Assembly (NCBI GenBank): GCA_035620895.1
Contig: DASPFY010000022.1
Span: 29,957-93,956 of the forward strand
Direction of reading: 5' to 3'
Source of the DNA: TA-21 sp035620895
GTDB lineage: Archaea > Thermoproteota > Nitrososphaeria > Nitrososphaerales > Nitrososphaeraceae
DNA: 64,000 nucleotides
A model generated the notes under the pieces. It saw only the letters and a list, made by a program, of their open reading frames with translations. It was not told the origin of the DNA and did no database searches. Numbering within the stretch: the first letter of the stretch is position 1; every line of letters starts with the position of its first letter. Positions 8,468-17,789 of the stretch are shown one piece after another. The position numbers were made by a program, and so were the translations under genes.

Positions 8468-11173
8468 CTAGTTTGACCAAAATAATTCATCCAAGTTGCT
8501 CTGTCTTGGCTTACCTATAATAGACTTGAAATTTACATCCAGTGCAGTTAAAAGCTGGTCAAAAGTAGACTCCATTGCCTCAAGGTATTTTTCGGTATCT
8601 ATTTCGTTGTGATTGGATAATTCAACAGGTTTTACTCCTTCAGCAGTCTTTGTCTTTACATATGAAATTATATCTCCCGCCTTAATCTGTCTGCCGTTGT
8701 CAGAAAATAGCCTTGCTGCCTTTATATGCTGAGGGATTCCCTTGAATGAATTGGTAGTTGAATCTTCCCCATGTATAGAGGTTATTCTTGTGTTTTCAGA
8801 TGTCTTTTTTCCATATTTTTCTGGGGACTTGTTTATCATCACATTAAAAGAAAGTTCCTCCAAAGGATATTCATTTGATTCTAATTTTCTTGCACTTTCT
8901 TTAACAATATCTTTAATTTTCTCTCTAGCAGTATCAAAATCTTTTTCAGTATTAACTTTGCCAAGAATATCTAACATACTGTAAAAAGTTTTTCTTATGA
9001 AAGCGGGCGTGTGAGATTTCTTGCCTGTTAGTCCTTTTACATCCACAGTCCCATCTTTGAGAACGCCGATATAATTTTTCTTCAGATTGTTAAACACAAC
9101 ATATCGATACTCTTTATCCAGTTCCAAGTCTACACCCTGATTGTTTTTTGCCCATTTTGAAATTTCTTCTACGTTACCCTCAGAAGGATCTTTCAAAAAT
9201 AATGAATCTGTATCACCGTAGACTACCGCTATGCCCGATTCCCTGCATTTCTCTATGGTTCTAGTGATAATATTTCTCCCAATAGCTGCCGTAGCATCAG
9301 CAACGGGAAGGCAATAGAGTGGAAATATTTCAGCGCCCATTACTCCGTAGCTTGCGTTGAGAATAACCTTAATAGCCTGACTCACTACCGTATAGAGTTG
9401 GCGTTCTTCAGGTGAGATTATTTTGTCTTTTGATAGTTGTTTATAGTAATTGACTCGAAGGTCTCGGAGCGAACCTATCAAAAGTGACGTTATTCCTTTT
9501 TTCTCCTTACATGTCCAATATGATGTATCAGTGATTTTTTGGCCAGGATCCTGACTGCATGTATCATGGGGACAGTTTACTGTTTCGTAGGATAGATTAT
9601 GAACCTTTATTATACTTGGGTACAGACTGGCAAAATCGACTACTGATACATTGAAGTGAATTCCTGGAGTGGGTTCAACGACAAGACCTCCTCTATATTT
9701 TTTTTCTTTTATTATTGCCTCGGAAGATGCTTGCCCCTTGTATCGCAGCTCTTCGCTGTGAGGAATCAGCGCATTTATTTTTCGGTGCTCATAAAATAGC
9801 ATTCCCCTGATCCACTGGTTCACACCTACCCTAGAAAGATCTTCGATTGAAAGTCTGGAAATCCTGGCGATTGCAAATAATAATTTTAGTAAAAGATTAT
9901 CATTAAAGCTTGTAAGTCTAAACGTCAATTCTGTATCTTTTAGACAGTATTGAGCCAATTTTTGGATTGGCAGATCGCTAATGTTTCCATCAAATTCAAT
10001 TTTACTATCATTTAGAAGGGCTTCTGAGATGGCATTTAGTCTGTATTCAGAATATTTGTGGCTAAACGCATAAATTTGAATGGATCTATTTTGGAATGTT
10101 CTAAATAGATCAATATGTACTCCGTGTTTCAGTTGGACTGGTTCTGCCTGGATACCTCTCTTGATGAATGAATCTCGTTTTACAAGTAATGGGATTTCTT
10201 CTTTTGGTATAATGGTATGGTTTATGGGATCAATTGCTGGATCTTGAGATCTTTCATAGAGATAAGGAAGATCAAAATCATCACCATTAAAGGTAACTAA
10301 GACACTATATGACCAAATTCTATCAAAGGTTTTTTCCAAAAGTTCTTTTTCTGTCTTGCACATTTCTGCTTCTGGAATTAGGGCTGTTCCATCATTGGGA
10401 TTTTTATCTTGTTCAAGAAGAAGTACCTTTCTAAAGCCATCATTTGATACGATCCCTACTGCAGTAATTTTTCTATCATGTTCCTTGGGAACTGGCATCC
10501 GTCCCTCCTCCGAATCCACTTCAATATCAAGGGCTATTCTTTTCATTTCTGGAATAGGTTGATTCAGTAGATCAGCCCACTCTCTCACGTATTCTCTATA
10601 CTTGTCATTTCTTGCCTCCTTGCTCTCTAAGATCTTATCCCATAGAAAATTTTTCAGGGCATTGTAGACAATGTCTGACATTTTATAAGGATCTTCAATT
10701 ATTTCGTCCCCTTGCCTCTTGTAGTATGAACCTGGAATTAGCCTAGTATCATAAAGATAGTTTTCATGATATTTTATGTTGGCTTCCCATACATTGAGTT
10801 TTTCTCTAATGCCGCCCTTTCCACCTATCGACAGTGGATCTGGTGCAATTATTTTTATTGTTTGAATTTCCTTATCTGACAGTAGATCCATTTTTGGAAT
10901 TATCTTTAGCTCAAATTTCTTTTCTATGGCAGCAATTTCTTCTGCTCTTTTTTGGTATTCCAGTTTAGTATAACAATATGGTTTGTGATCCGTTTTATCT
11001 TGCCAAAAATATATCACATGTAAATTAGGATCATAGAATTTCAATTGAACTTTTTGATTTTCACCAGAATAAATTGCTGATATTAACATGACTCGAGTAT
11101 TTTCCGGCAGCTCCTTCCAATAATTCAAATGTTGTTTATCTTTATTATTCTGAAGAAGTGATGATTGATCCAA
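8468..11173 (-). CDS. polB: Family B DNA-directed DNA polymerase
   Basis: This 901-residue polymerase carries every key motif. The 3'-5' exonuclease has Exo I ALDIEVDS (near residue 216), Exo II TFNGDDFDLPYL and Exo III YCLKDTELT. The polymerase domain has motif A DFASLYPSI (near 511), motif B NASYGVMG and motif C YGDTDS (near 651). It should be a replicative or repair polymerase with proofreading. Thaumarchaea usually have PolD as well, which is not in this window. The N-terminus (residues 1-200) fits the uracil-sensing domain position of archaeal PolB. The start is TTG at 11173. No intein is visible. Confidence 0.97.
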   Translation of the reverse strand: MDQSSLLQNNKDKQHLNYWKELPENTRVMLISAIYSGENQKVQLKFYDPNLHVIYFWQDKTDHKPYCYTKLEYQKRAEEIAAIEKKFELKIIPKMDLLSDKEIQTIKIIAPDPLSIGGKGGIREKLNVWEANIKYHENYLYDTRLIPGSYYKRQGDEIIEDPYKMSDIVYNALKNFLWDKILESKEARNDKYREYVREWADLLNQPIPEMKRIALDIEVDSEEGRMPVPKEHDRKITAVGIVSNDGFRKVLLLEQDKNPNDGTALIPEAEMCKTEKELLEKTFDRIWSYSVLVTFNGDDFDLPYLYERSQDPAIDPINHTIIPKEEIPLLVKRDSFIKRGIQAEPVQLKHGVHIDLFRTFQNRSIQIYAFSHKYSEYRLNAISEALLNDSKIEFDGNISDLPIQKLAQYCLKDTELTFRLTSFNDNLLLKLLFAIARISRLSIEDLSRVGVNQWIRGMLFYEHRKINALIPHSEELRYKGQASSEAIIKEKKYRGGLVVEPTPGIHFNVSVVDFASLYPSIIKVHNLSYETVNCPHDTCSQDPGQKITDTSYWTCKEKKGITSLLIGSLRDLRVNYYKQLSKDKIISPEERQLYTVVSQAIKVILNASYGVMGAEIFPLYCLPVADATAAIGRNIITRTIEKCRESGIAVVYGDTDSLFLKDPSEGNVEEISKWAKNNQGVDLELDKEYRYVVFNNLKKNYIGVLKDGTVDVKGLTGKKSHTPAFIRKTFYSMLDILGKVNTEKDFDTAREKIKDIVKESARKLESNEYPLEELSFNVMINKSPEKYGKKTSENTRITSIHGEDSTTNSFKGIPQHIKAARLFSDNGRQIKAGDIISYVKTKTAEGVKPVELSNHNEIDTEKYLEAMESTFDQLLTALDVNFKSIIGKPRQSNLDELFWSN

Positions 11174-11281
11174 TTTTACTCACTGGGATTAGTTTCAAAT
11201 ATGGAAATTGGATAATTATCTTTTGCTACTGTTATCTTCCATCTTTATTTTTGGAAGGTAATAAGCGGCTTTTGCAATACA

Positions 11282-12235
11282 TTAAAGAGTTATTGCATGA
11301 GCCTCTTTACGTCTAATGGCTATAATGCCAACAGAGTATAGACCAATCATAGGTAATGCAATGAACCACATCGTGACACCGGTTCCATCTGGTGTTATTA
11401 TCGCACCAAATACCGTTATGATTATTATTGCATATCTAAAATTTCTTTGCCAGAATTTTGAATCAGTCAGACCACTTAGAGATAAAACATACATCAGGAC
11501 TGGAAGTTGAAATGCAATGCCAAATGCCAGTATGAATTGCATAACAAATGCTATGAAATCGTTAACAGTTAGTAATGTTTCAGCACCAATTGATTCACCA
11601 TATTTGTAGAGGAAGTCGAGAGTCAATGGAATTACAAGCACATACGAGAATACCACACCAAATATGAACAAAAGAAACATTGGTGATATTATTTTGAAAA
11701 GATCTATTTTTGAAAATGACCTTTTACTTTTCTTTCCATCTTCTTCTTTTCTTGTTTGCTGTACATTGCCTTGTGCTGCGTCATCCCCTGTATTTGTATT
11801 TCTCACATCTCTGTTATCAAATTCTCCGTTACCCTTTGCTTGGTAAAATGCAGGAGAAATAAAGCCAAATATTTCTCTGATTACGATTGGCAGGGAGCAT
11901 ATCAAGCCAATTAGCAAGGAGATGTGAACTTGGGCAAAGAAAACCTGACCTGGAGCTGTTTGAATAAGCTTTACTTCTGGTGGAAGTAGTGTATCTTTCA
12001 TAAAACTTGTCAGTTGGAGTGCTATATTGTTGAACGGATCTGGATATAGATAATATAGCTTGAGATTCTGTTGTTGACCTGTATCTTGGGATGGAAGTGT
12101 AATAGGTATAATCGCTGTTTTTATGCCAAAACTCATTGAAATAATGGTTATTATTGCAATGCAAATAACAATGCGAATCAACCTTATTCTCATTTCATCA
12201 AAATGTTCAGCTATTGACATCCCAGATGTAGACAT
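11282..12235 (-). CDS. tatC: Sec-independent (twin-arginine) translocase subunit TatC
   Basis: The 317-residue protein begins with the TatC signature region (SIAEHFDEMRIRLIR) and has six predicted membrane helices, including IGLICSLPIVIREIFGFISPAF and the last pair TPDGTGVTMWFIALP. TatC recognises twin-arginine signal peptides and exports folded proteins, such as copper or iron-sulfur redox enzymes. It is longer than bacterial TatC (about 250) because of two hydrophilic insertions: an extracytoplasmic stretch near residues 45-75 and a charged, Asn/Lys-rich stretch of about 45 residues near 132-177. No tatA is seen nearby. Confidence 0.9.
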   Translation of the reverse strand: MSTSGMSIAEHFDEMRIRLIRIVICIAIITIISMSFGIKTAIIPITLPSQDTGQQQNLKLYYLYPDPFNNIALQLTSFMKDTLLPPEVKLIQTAPGQVFFAQVHISLLIGLICSLPIVIREIFGFISPAFYQAKGNGEFDNRDVRNTNTGDDAAQGNVQQTRKEEDGKKSKRSFSKIDLFKIISPMFLLFIFGVVFSYVLVIPLTLDFLYKYGESIGAETLLTVNDFIAFVMQFILAFGIAFQLPVLMYVLSLSGLTDSKFWQRNFRYAIIIITVFGAIITPDGTGVTMWFIALPMIGLYSVGIIAIRRKEAHAITL

Positions 12236-12413
12236 TACAGTGTCGGAAAATAAACAATCTCGATATAATAATTATGTTGAAATATCACTGCATGGCTCTG
12301 CAGAGCCTGTAATTTATCAAGAAAAAACTTTTTTTAAGGGAATCGAATCCCGGTAAAAAAAATCATGATTCTTTAAGTAAATACTTTTAGAAGGTAAAAA
12401 CAATAAGATTTCA

Positions 12414-12731
12414 ATGCAATATCACAAGGCTTCTTTCATTGGCCATGAAAGATCCAAAAAGGCACAATTAAAGCTGTTTGATTATACTGGCTACGCCATG
12501 TTAACGTATACTGTTAAACAAGATGGAAGTGGATTTGTTCCGGTAGGTGAAGAAATGCTGGTTGGCAAAATGGAAAGAGAATCTGAGGCAATGTTATTTC
12601 TATGTGATAATGATGGTTATGCAAAAGCGCAATCAAAACCGTTACCAAAGGAAAAAGCCATTGAAGCATACAAGAAAATGCTCGATGACGGCATTCAAGA
12701 ATTTAAGGGTCAGATTAAAACTGTTACATAA
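12414..12731 (+). CDS. Conserved hypothetical protein, 105 residues
   Basis: I do not recognise this protein. It is soluble, with no signal peptide or membrane segment, and has a beta-rich first half (SFIGHERSKKAQLKLFDYTG) and a helical, Lys-rich end (PLPKEKAIEAYKKMLDDG). It stands alone on the plus strand between minus-strand tatC and pyrH. Its codon use resembles the neighbouring core genes, so it is probably real. Confidence 0.65.
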   Translation: MQYHKASFIGHERSKKAQLKLFDYTGYAMLTYTVKQDGSGFVPVGEEMLVGKMERESEAMLFLCDNDGYAKAQSKPLPKEKAIEAYKKMLDDGIQEFKGQIKTVT

Positions 12732-12804
12732 ACTTTAACGTATTATGAAATACTTGGCAATTAATAAATTGGATACTACATTAAAAAGTAAACGTTACTC
12801 AATT

Positions 12805-13512
12805 CTAGACAATAATCTTCGTTCCAGTTTGTTTGTTTTTTATGATGAGGTTTCTAATAATCTTAGGATCTGATTTTATTACATATGTAGGAATCTTTGA
12901 TCTTTCAATTACCTTCATTGCAACAATGTCCATAAGTTCATAATTACCAGCCTGAGTGCTCTCGTTATTCAACAGGTCTAGGCATTTTTTTATAGTAATT
13001 TCCTTAAAGATTTTTGCCTTTGTGTTCTTCTTTGGATCAAAATCATAAATTCCATCGACATCTGTTGCATTCAAGAATCTATCAGCCTTAATTTTCTCGC
13101 AAATAAGTGCAGCTGTAGCATTTGTACTCTGACCTGGATGAAGTCCACCACTGACTATAATCTTGCCTGATTGGCAAGCGATACTAATTTCCTCAAGATT
13201 TGAAGGAATTACTGGATAAACAGAGTCTCCAAGAGCTGCAGAAAGCAACATCGCATTTAGCCGGGATATTTCTATGCCCATTTCGTCAAGACTGCTCTCA
13301 TCAGACCCTAATGATCTTGCTAAATTAACGTAATGCCTTGCAATTATTCCGCCACCAGACACTACAACTGGTTGCACTTTGGTTTGTATATCTAGCAAAG
13401 CTTGAGCGTATTCCTTTAGAGACCTTGAAGTAGTCGTAAAATTAAAAACACTACCGCTCAATTTTATGACTAGAATTTTTTTCTGTTTTGAAACCTTATT
13501 GGAGACATTCAT
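12805..13512 (-). CDS. pyrH: UMP kinase, archaeal type
   Basis: The 235-residue protein belongs to the amino-acid-kinase fold: VIKLSGSVFNF at the start, VVVSGGGIIARHY glycine-rich loop, ATDVDGIYDFDP phosphate-binding region, and the archaeal UMP kinase signature GNYELMDIVAMKVI. It phosphorylates UMP to UDP. An N-terminal extension of about 11 residues precedes the usual start. Its ATG overlaps the stop of the upstream HD protein (TAATG), indicating translational coupling in a nucleotide operon with tmk. Confidence 0.9.
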   Translation of the reverse strand: MNVSNKVSKQKKILVIKLSGSVFNFTTTSRSLKEYAQALLDIQTKVQPVVVSGGGIIARHYVNLARSLGSDESSLDEMGIEISRLNAMLLSAALGDSVYPVIPSNLEEISIACQSGKIIVSGGLHPGQSTNATAALICEKIKADRFLNATDVDGIYDFDPKKNTKAKIFKEITIKKCLDLLNNESTQAGNYELMDIVAMKVIERSKIPTYVIKSDPKIIRNLIIKNKQTGTKIIV

Positions 13513-14774
13513 TATTTTTCTGGCAGCTCCTTATCTAATACATCTTTTGATATATTTGTAATGTTCTTTCGATCCTTATGGTTGGTATAAACTCTTATCA
13601 TATCAAGATAACCTGTTATTGAATTTACCAAGGGGAGATTAGAAACTGGTTGTTTAAAGAATTCGTCCTCACTAACAAGAAGTATTGATTTCATTTCTTT
13701 CTTGTTTGGGGCAAGTGGAACAAGAGAAATGCCATACGTATCAAGAAAAATTTTCCTTTCATCAATATTTGCTAATCTTGCTATTTTCAATCTCAATTCC
13801 TCAATTTTATCTCTATTTAATTTTGTATAATTATCTCTTTTACGGATAAATCTCTCGTACACACATTTCAATAATTTCCTTTCTAAATAATGAGAAATCA
13901 TTTCTTTTGCAACTTTGTTATTTTGTGATGAATAAATCTTCCACAATATGCTATCATCAGTTAATTTGAGATAATCATTTAATGATAATTTACTCAGGTT
14001 CAATGCTTCACTTGAGAGCAAGATAGAATGAAGGAGCATTACTTCAGCAGATCGGACTGTCTTGTGAAAATAGACAGCGCGGAACATTTCGAATCTTGAA
14101 ATCATCATAGATTCAAAAGAGTAAAAGGATGAAATATCCAGAGCTAAACTTTCATTGTCAGTTACCCTGAATGAATTAATAATTCTGTTATAATCTACTT
14201 TTCCGTATTCTACTCCTGTAAAAAAACCATCCCTTGGAAGATAGTCCATGAGATCTGCTGAAAGGCTTCCTGAAATTATTTCATTTTTGAATTTTACTTT
14301 TGAATCGCCAAAAGAAATTTCGCTTATGCCTTTTGGAGAATATCCAGAGCCTGAAAGAATATCGCTCAATTCTGTTTTACAAATTATTTCTGCTCCGATT
14401 GTTTCATGATTCTTGTTGCCGGTAACTTTCAGTGCTTCTTCAAACAGATGGGAAAAAGGTCCATGACCAATATCATGCAAGAGAGAAGCTACCCGTAGTT
14501 CTTGAATTGATTCTTTTTCTATAGCTCCTATTGAAAATAGATGTTCCCCTGCCAGACCTGCCACATGCATAGTTCCCAGAGAATGTTCAAATCTTGAATG
14601 CTGTGCAGCAGGGTAGACTAGGTGAGCACCTGCCAACTGCTTAATTCTTCTCAATCTCTGAAATACAACTGAATCAATTATCTTTTTTTCCAGATCTGTA
14701 AATCTAATAAACTTGTGAATAGGATCAGCAATTTCTCCAACGAATTTCATGTCGACAAGAGAATTTAACACCAC
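13512..14774 (-). CDS. HD-domain phosphohydrolase (SAMHD1/dGTPase-like)
   Basis: The 420-residue protein shows the HD metal site: RFEHSLGTMHVAG (His), LLHDIGHGPFSH (the His-Asp pair and the following His) and SADLMDYLPRD (the last Asp). This layout matches the SAMHD1/YwfO-like dNTP triphosphohydrolases, which remove triphosphate from dNTPs. The start is probably GTG at 14774, 6 nt after the tmk stop; an ATG at 14750 is possible. The stop overlaps the start of pyrH. Sitting between thymidylate kinase and UMP kinase, it may balance pyrimidine dNTP pools. A cyclic-dinucleotide or other nucleotide substrate is not excluded. Confidence 0.85.
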   Translation of the reverse strand: MVLNSLVDMKFVGEIADPIHKFIRFTDLEKKIIDSVVFQRLRRIKQLAGAHLVYPAAQHSRFEHSLGTMHVAGLAGEHLFSIGAIEKESIQELRVASLLHDIGHGPFSHLFEEALKVTGNKNHETIGAEIICKTELSDILSGSGYSPKGISEISFGDSKVKFKNEIISGSLSADLMDYLPRDGFFTGVEYGKVDYNRIINSFRVTDNESLALDISSFYSFESMMISRFEMFRAVYFHKTVRSAEVMLLHSILLSSEALNLSKLSLNDYLKLTDDSILWKIYSSQNNKVAKEMISHYLERKLLKCVYERFIRKRDNYTKLNRDKIEELRLKIARLANIDERKIFLDTYGISLVPLAPNKKEMKSILLVSEDEFFKQPVSNLPLVNSITGYLDMIRVYTNHKDRKNITNISKDVLDKELPEK

Positions 14775-14780
14775 ACTGAA

Positions 14781-15374
14781 TTAAATTTTCACAATTTTTT
14801 TTACTGTTTTCAGTACTTGATAATGAACATCGACGACTGACTTTTCTCCATCAATAATGCTCCAGTTGAATTTGTTTGCAAGAATTCTGTAATTTTTCTT
14901 TACCTTCCTAATCAGCTCCAGGTCTTTTTCAAAGGTATCAATTATACCATTTTTAGATCTGGTAACCAAGGTGTTAGTTTTGATATCTATTACTATTACA
15001 AGGTCTGCTCTCGGTAAACCTTTGTCCAATGCGAGAAGCCAGTCTAATTTCAATCCTTTTGATACACCATACACCAGATTAGATTGATAATACCTGTTCA
15101 TGATAATCGTAGTTCCTTTACCAATTACTCTCTCTATTTCGGCCTTTTTCTCCCATCTATTTGCAGATAGGAGTATCATTTTCACCTCATCTGAGTAGCC
15201 TCTTTTTCCATCAAGGAATTGCTTTATCTCTTTACCTACAGGGGTAGAATAATCAGGAAAATCAAACCTGACGCACTTGCTCCTTAGTTTTTTTTGGAGT
15301 AATTTTGCCTGTGTTGTTTTTCCGGCCTTGTCAATTCCTTCTATAACGATAATCTTTCCCTTACGCAAATACAT
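14781..15374 (-). CDS. tmk: Thymidylate kinase (dTMP kinase)
   Basis: The 197-residue protein has the P-loop IEGIDKAGKTTQ, the RFDFPDYSTPVG DR-like region and the lid segment MNRYYQSNLVYG typical of dTMP kinases. It converts dTMP to dTDP. It is the first gene of a three-gene minus-strand operon (tmk, HD phosphohydrolase, pyrH) with gaps of 6 nt and an overlap. The ATG at 15374 is preceded by an AT-rich stretch. Confidence 0.9.
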   Translation of the reverse strand: MYLRKGKIIVIEGIDKAGKTTQAKLLQKKLRSKCVRFDFPDYSTPVGKEIKQFLDGKRGYSDEVKMILLSANRWEKKAEIERVIGKGTTIIMNRYYQSNLVYGVSKGLKLDWLLALDKGLPRADLVIVIDIKTNTLVTRSKNGIIDTFEKDLELIRKVKKNYRILANKFNWSIIDGEKSVVDVHYQVLKTVKKIVKI

Positions 15375-15480
15375 TCTTTGAAAAAAATGTCGTAAATAAA
15401 TAGTATTTTAAAAATTCATAATGCCAAGATGGCTTTGTTGTGTCAGAGTGCCATTACACAAGTAAGAGAATGAACTGTAC

Positions 15481-15918
15481 TTAACCACAGTCAATATCTC
15501 CCTCAAAAGTTCCTTTCCATCCAGAATCAGCACGAACCTGGATTTTTGCTTTATTTCCACAGTCCCCATTTATTGAAATATTTCCTTTTTTGTCTAAATC
15601 ACAAATATTACTGGTTGTCTCTTTACCCTCCAAGTCATACTTTTTCTCGTCGATTCTTCCCGAATCAAGAAATCCGCCGTTACTAGTATTGTCATCTGAA
15701 GAGCCATCGAGGACTACTTCCCAACTTCCATAAATAGGAGAATCGTTCATAAATGCTGCAAATGACAGTTCACCCTTTTCTGACCTGCCATCAGGACAGC
15801 TAATTGAACCTGATGCATTTCCTGATGTTTCTGTTCCGTAGGCTACGGTAGTAGCAGACAGCATCATAATCGTAAAAAGTAGTAATATTTTCACCTTACT
15901 TTTACCGTCCAAATTCAT
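15481..15918 (-). CDS. Small secreted protein, unknown family
   Basis: The 145-residue protein has a signal peptide (hydrophobic residues about 8-25, cleavage near VAYGTE). The mature part is acidic and has four or more cysteines (ISCPDG, NICDL, GDCGNK, and the final IDCG), suggesting two disulfides. I recognise no family. Its promoter is notable: a minus-strand TATATAAATT lies about 30 nt upstream of the ATG and a perfect inverted repeat lies between them. Confidence 0.65.
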   Translation of the reverse strand: MNLDGKSKVKILLLFTIMMLSATTVAYGTETSGNASGSISCPDGRSEKGELSFAAFMNDSPIYGSWEVVLDGSSDDNTSNGGFLDSGRIDEKKYDLEGKETTSNICDLDKKGNISINGDCGNKAKIQVRADSGWKGTFEGDIDCG

Positions 15919-15921
15919 GAA

Positions 15922-15939
15922 TTTCCCTTGAAAGGGAAA
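15922..15939. promoter_or_regulatory. Perfect 8-bp inverted repeat between TATA box and start codon (candidate operator)
   Basis: TTTCCCTT-GA-AAGGGAAA is a perfect palindrome with a 2-nt spacer. It starts 4 nt upstream of the ATG (15918, minus strand) and ends 2-3 nt before the TATA-like element at 15941-15950. In Archaea, repressors commonly bind exactly here to block TFB or RNA polymerase, so this is a good operator candidate for the secreted-protein gene. Confidence 0.55.
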
Positions 15940-16199
15940 TAATTTATATATTATGTAGAGCGCATCCAGATCATAAATAGGATAAATGGCATGAATCCTT
16001 TATTACTGCTTATTGTAGTATTAAAGATTATCACTGATGATTATCGATGATGATTATCGTTTAATTGGTCCATTTCCAACGATATTTTCTTGCAAACATT
16101 GTAATAATTATCATAATACGTTATCTCTCTTACAAATCTTATACTTTATTATATAATTTCTATATCTTCAAGTTATTATAAAAGATCCGTGAAATATCG
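15940..16199. promoter_or_regulatory. Divergent promoter region between secreted-protein gene and amoC
   Basis: This AT-rich region of about 260 bp contains no gene. On the plus side, TTATATAAT at about 16149-16157 and a second TTATAAAA near 16175 are the TATA candidates for amoC, about 45 and 22 nt before the ATG, so a short 5' leader is likely. At 16026-16060 the sequence GATGATTATC is repeated in near-tandem form (TGATGATTATCGATGATGATTATC), a possible regulator site. Confidence 0.5.
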
Positions 16200-16772
16200 A
16201 TGACTAAAATGGCACAGATGCCGGCTCTAATTCCAAAAGAAGTAGAAATCCAGAGACTAAAGAAAATCTACATCATGGTTATCATGCTGGGTTCAATCGC
16301 AGCATCCGTAGAAGTAGACAACTTTGTTGATGGATCTCTTCATCAAACCGCAATTAGAGACAGCGCATTTACACCAGCTCATTGGTGGTTATACAGTCAC
16401 TTTATAGCCCTACCATTAGGTTGGGGATTTGTGGCAATGTATGACAGAAGGGTGCCTGTACTGAGAGGACCTGGAAACTCAATGAACACTGGTTTAAAGA
16501 TAACCATCATAGGCTATCTTGCAACCATGTTTACAATTGGTGTAAATGAAATGTGGCACTTTTGGTTTGTGGAAGAAATTTTCGCAGTGCCGAACCACTG
16601 GATGTTTAACATGGGAGTAGTAGTAGCTTTCATGGGTGCTCTTGCATATGTAGTAAGAGTTTATGCACGTCTAGTAGAATTGGGTGCTGAAACTCCTGGA
16701 AAGAACCCATACGTGGCTGAGATGTACAAGCTTGCACTTGAAGGAAAGCTGTACAGCAGATCAATTCCATAA
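16200..16772 (+). CDS. amoC: Ammonia monooxygenase subunit C
   Basis: The 190-residue protein is recognised as archaeal AmoC by its conserved start (MAQMPALIPKEVEIQRLKK) and long conserved stretches such as VEVDNFVDGSLHQT, FTPAHWWLYSHF and VNEMWHFWFVEE. It is an integral membrane subunit of the copper ammonia monooxygenase, which oxidises ammonia to hydroxylamine. The Asp/His/His groups in DNFVD, PAHWWLYSHF and EMWHFW match the metal-site area of the copper membrane monooxygenase C subunit. No amoA, amoB or amoX is next to it, as expected for soil group I.1b genomes that carry extra dispersed amoC copies. A three-residue extension (MTK) precedes the usual MAQ start. Whether this copy is housekeeping or stress-specific cannot be told. 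Confidence 0.97.
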   Translation: MTKMAQMPALIPKEVEIQRLKKIYIMVIMLGSIAASVEVDNFVDGSLHQTAIRDSAFTPAHWWLYSHFIALPLGWGFVAMYDRRVPVLRGPGNSMNTGLKITIIGYLATMFTIGVNEMWHFWFVEEIFAVPNHWMFNMGVVVAFMGALAYVVRVYARLVELGAETPGKNPYVAEMYKLALEGKLYSRSIP

Positions 16773-16968
16773 GCTAATTTGTCATGCTGTCAACAAAAGC
16801 AGGAAGACGAACAAACACCTTTTTTTTCTTTTTCTTTTTTGTCAGGTCCTAGTTGATACTATGGCTCTGCTTAACAACATCCGTGTTAGGTAGTCAAGAT
16901 ATTCATCTACATTGGAAAAAAGTTTCTGACAATGAAGCATCGTCATCATTCATGGATTTGAAAATATT

Positions 16969-16976
16969 CTTATATA
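16969..16976 (+). promoter_or_regulatory. TATA box of the VAT-N domain gene
   Basis: CTTATATA lies 21-28 nt upstream of the ATG at 16997. This spacing places transcription start at or near that ATG (leaderless mRNA) and is the reason the TTG at 16853 and the ATG at 16952 are not chosen as starts. Confidence 0.55.
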
Positions 16977-16996
16977 CAAAAATGCATGATAGATAT

Positions 16997-17734
16997 ATGG
17001 CCGATAATTCTGGATTTTCTCTCAGAGTACTTGAAAATGAAACTCAAGATAAAGGGAGGAATATTGTAAGGATTGACCCAGAAATCATGCACACATTAAA
17101 CATTTCTGATGGTGATCTTATTAGCGTTATTGGGCCCCAAAATGAAACTAACATTATTTGTCTGTCCTTGCATCCTACTGATACAAGCAATGATAAAGGG
17201 ATAATTCGAATTGATACCAAAACAAGAGATTTGATTGGTGCAACGCTTGGAGATATTGTTACAATAAAAAAGGCAATACTGTCTGAAAAAAATAACAAAT
17301 CCACAAAGATGGATACCCTTGAAATCTCCGAGGATATAACAAATTCAATAATAATCACCGGGTCTTGTCATAATTTTGAAATTGAACGCCAAAAGATAAT
17401 GGAATTCCTAAAGTCGCTTGAGAAAGAAGTACACTTGAATCATAACTACTGCAAATGCTATGCTAATGGCAAAAAAACACTGGGGTGGGATTTTTTTGAC
17501 ATTGCTGTAGACTTGAGACTGGTACAAAGATTGATAGAAATACATCCTGAGATTAACAAGCAAGAAGCCGCAAGTTTGGAGGGACGATTTGCACTCTGGT
17601 TACAGGCAAAATTCAAAAAGACAAAACATGATTATCATTTGAAAGTAAGCGAAATTCCCTACGAACCTGTAAGCGGATTTCGACTAAATCCTAATGATTT
17701 CAGGGATAAAGGAGATTTGGAAAACCTTCGCTAG
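16997..17734 (+). CDS. Protein with CDC48/VAT N-terminal double-psi beta-barrel domain
   Basis: The frame is open from a TTG at 16853, but the TATA box at 16969 favours ATG 16997 (245 residues). Residues about 7-95 match the VAT/CDC48 N-domain: LRVLENE, KGRNIVRIDPEIM, LNISDGDLISVIG and IIRIDTKTRDLIGATLGDIV. In CDC48 this domain binds substrates and adaptors, but no AAA ATPase domain follows. The C-terminal half (YCKCYANGKKTLGWDFFDI and onward) is not one I recognise. It might be an adaptor or competitor of the CDC48 unfoldase. It follows amoC on the same strand but has its own promoter. Confidence 0.65.
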   Translation: MADNSGFSLRVLENETQDKGRNIVRIDPEIMHTLNISDGDLISVIGPQNETNIICLSLHPTDTSNDKGIIRIDTKTRDLIGATLGDIVTIKKAILSEKNNKSTKMDTLEISEDITNSIIITGSCHNFEIERQKIMEFLKSLEKEVHLNHNYCKCYANGKKTLGWDFFDIAVDLRLVQRLIEIHPEINKQEAASLEGRFALWLQAKFKKTKHDYHLKVSEIPYEPVSGFRLNPNDFRDKGDLENLR

Positions 17735-17789
17735 ACTAGTATCATTTTGTTTATTTTGGTCTAAAATCAAGAAATGAAGAAATGAAGAA

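Noticed and set aside
16853..16996. Upstream TTG/ATG starts for the VAT-N protein
   Set aside because: The extension spans the TATA box at 16969 and lacks conserved sequence; the domain begins after ATG 16997.
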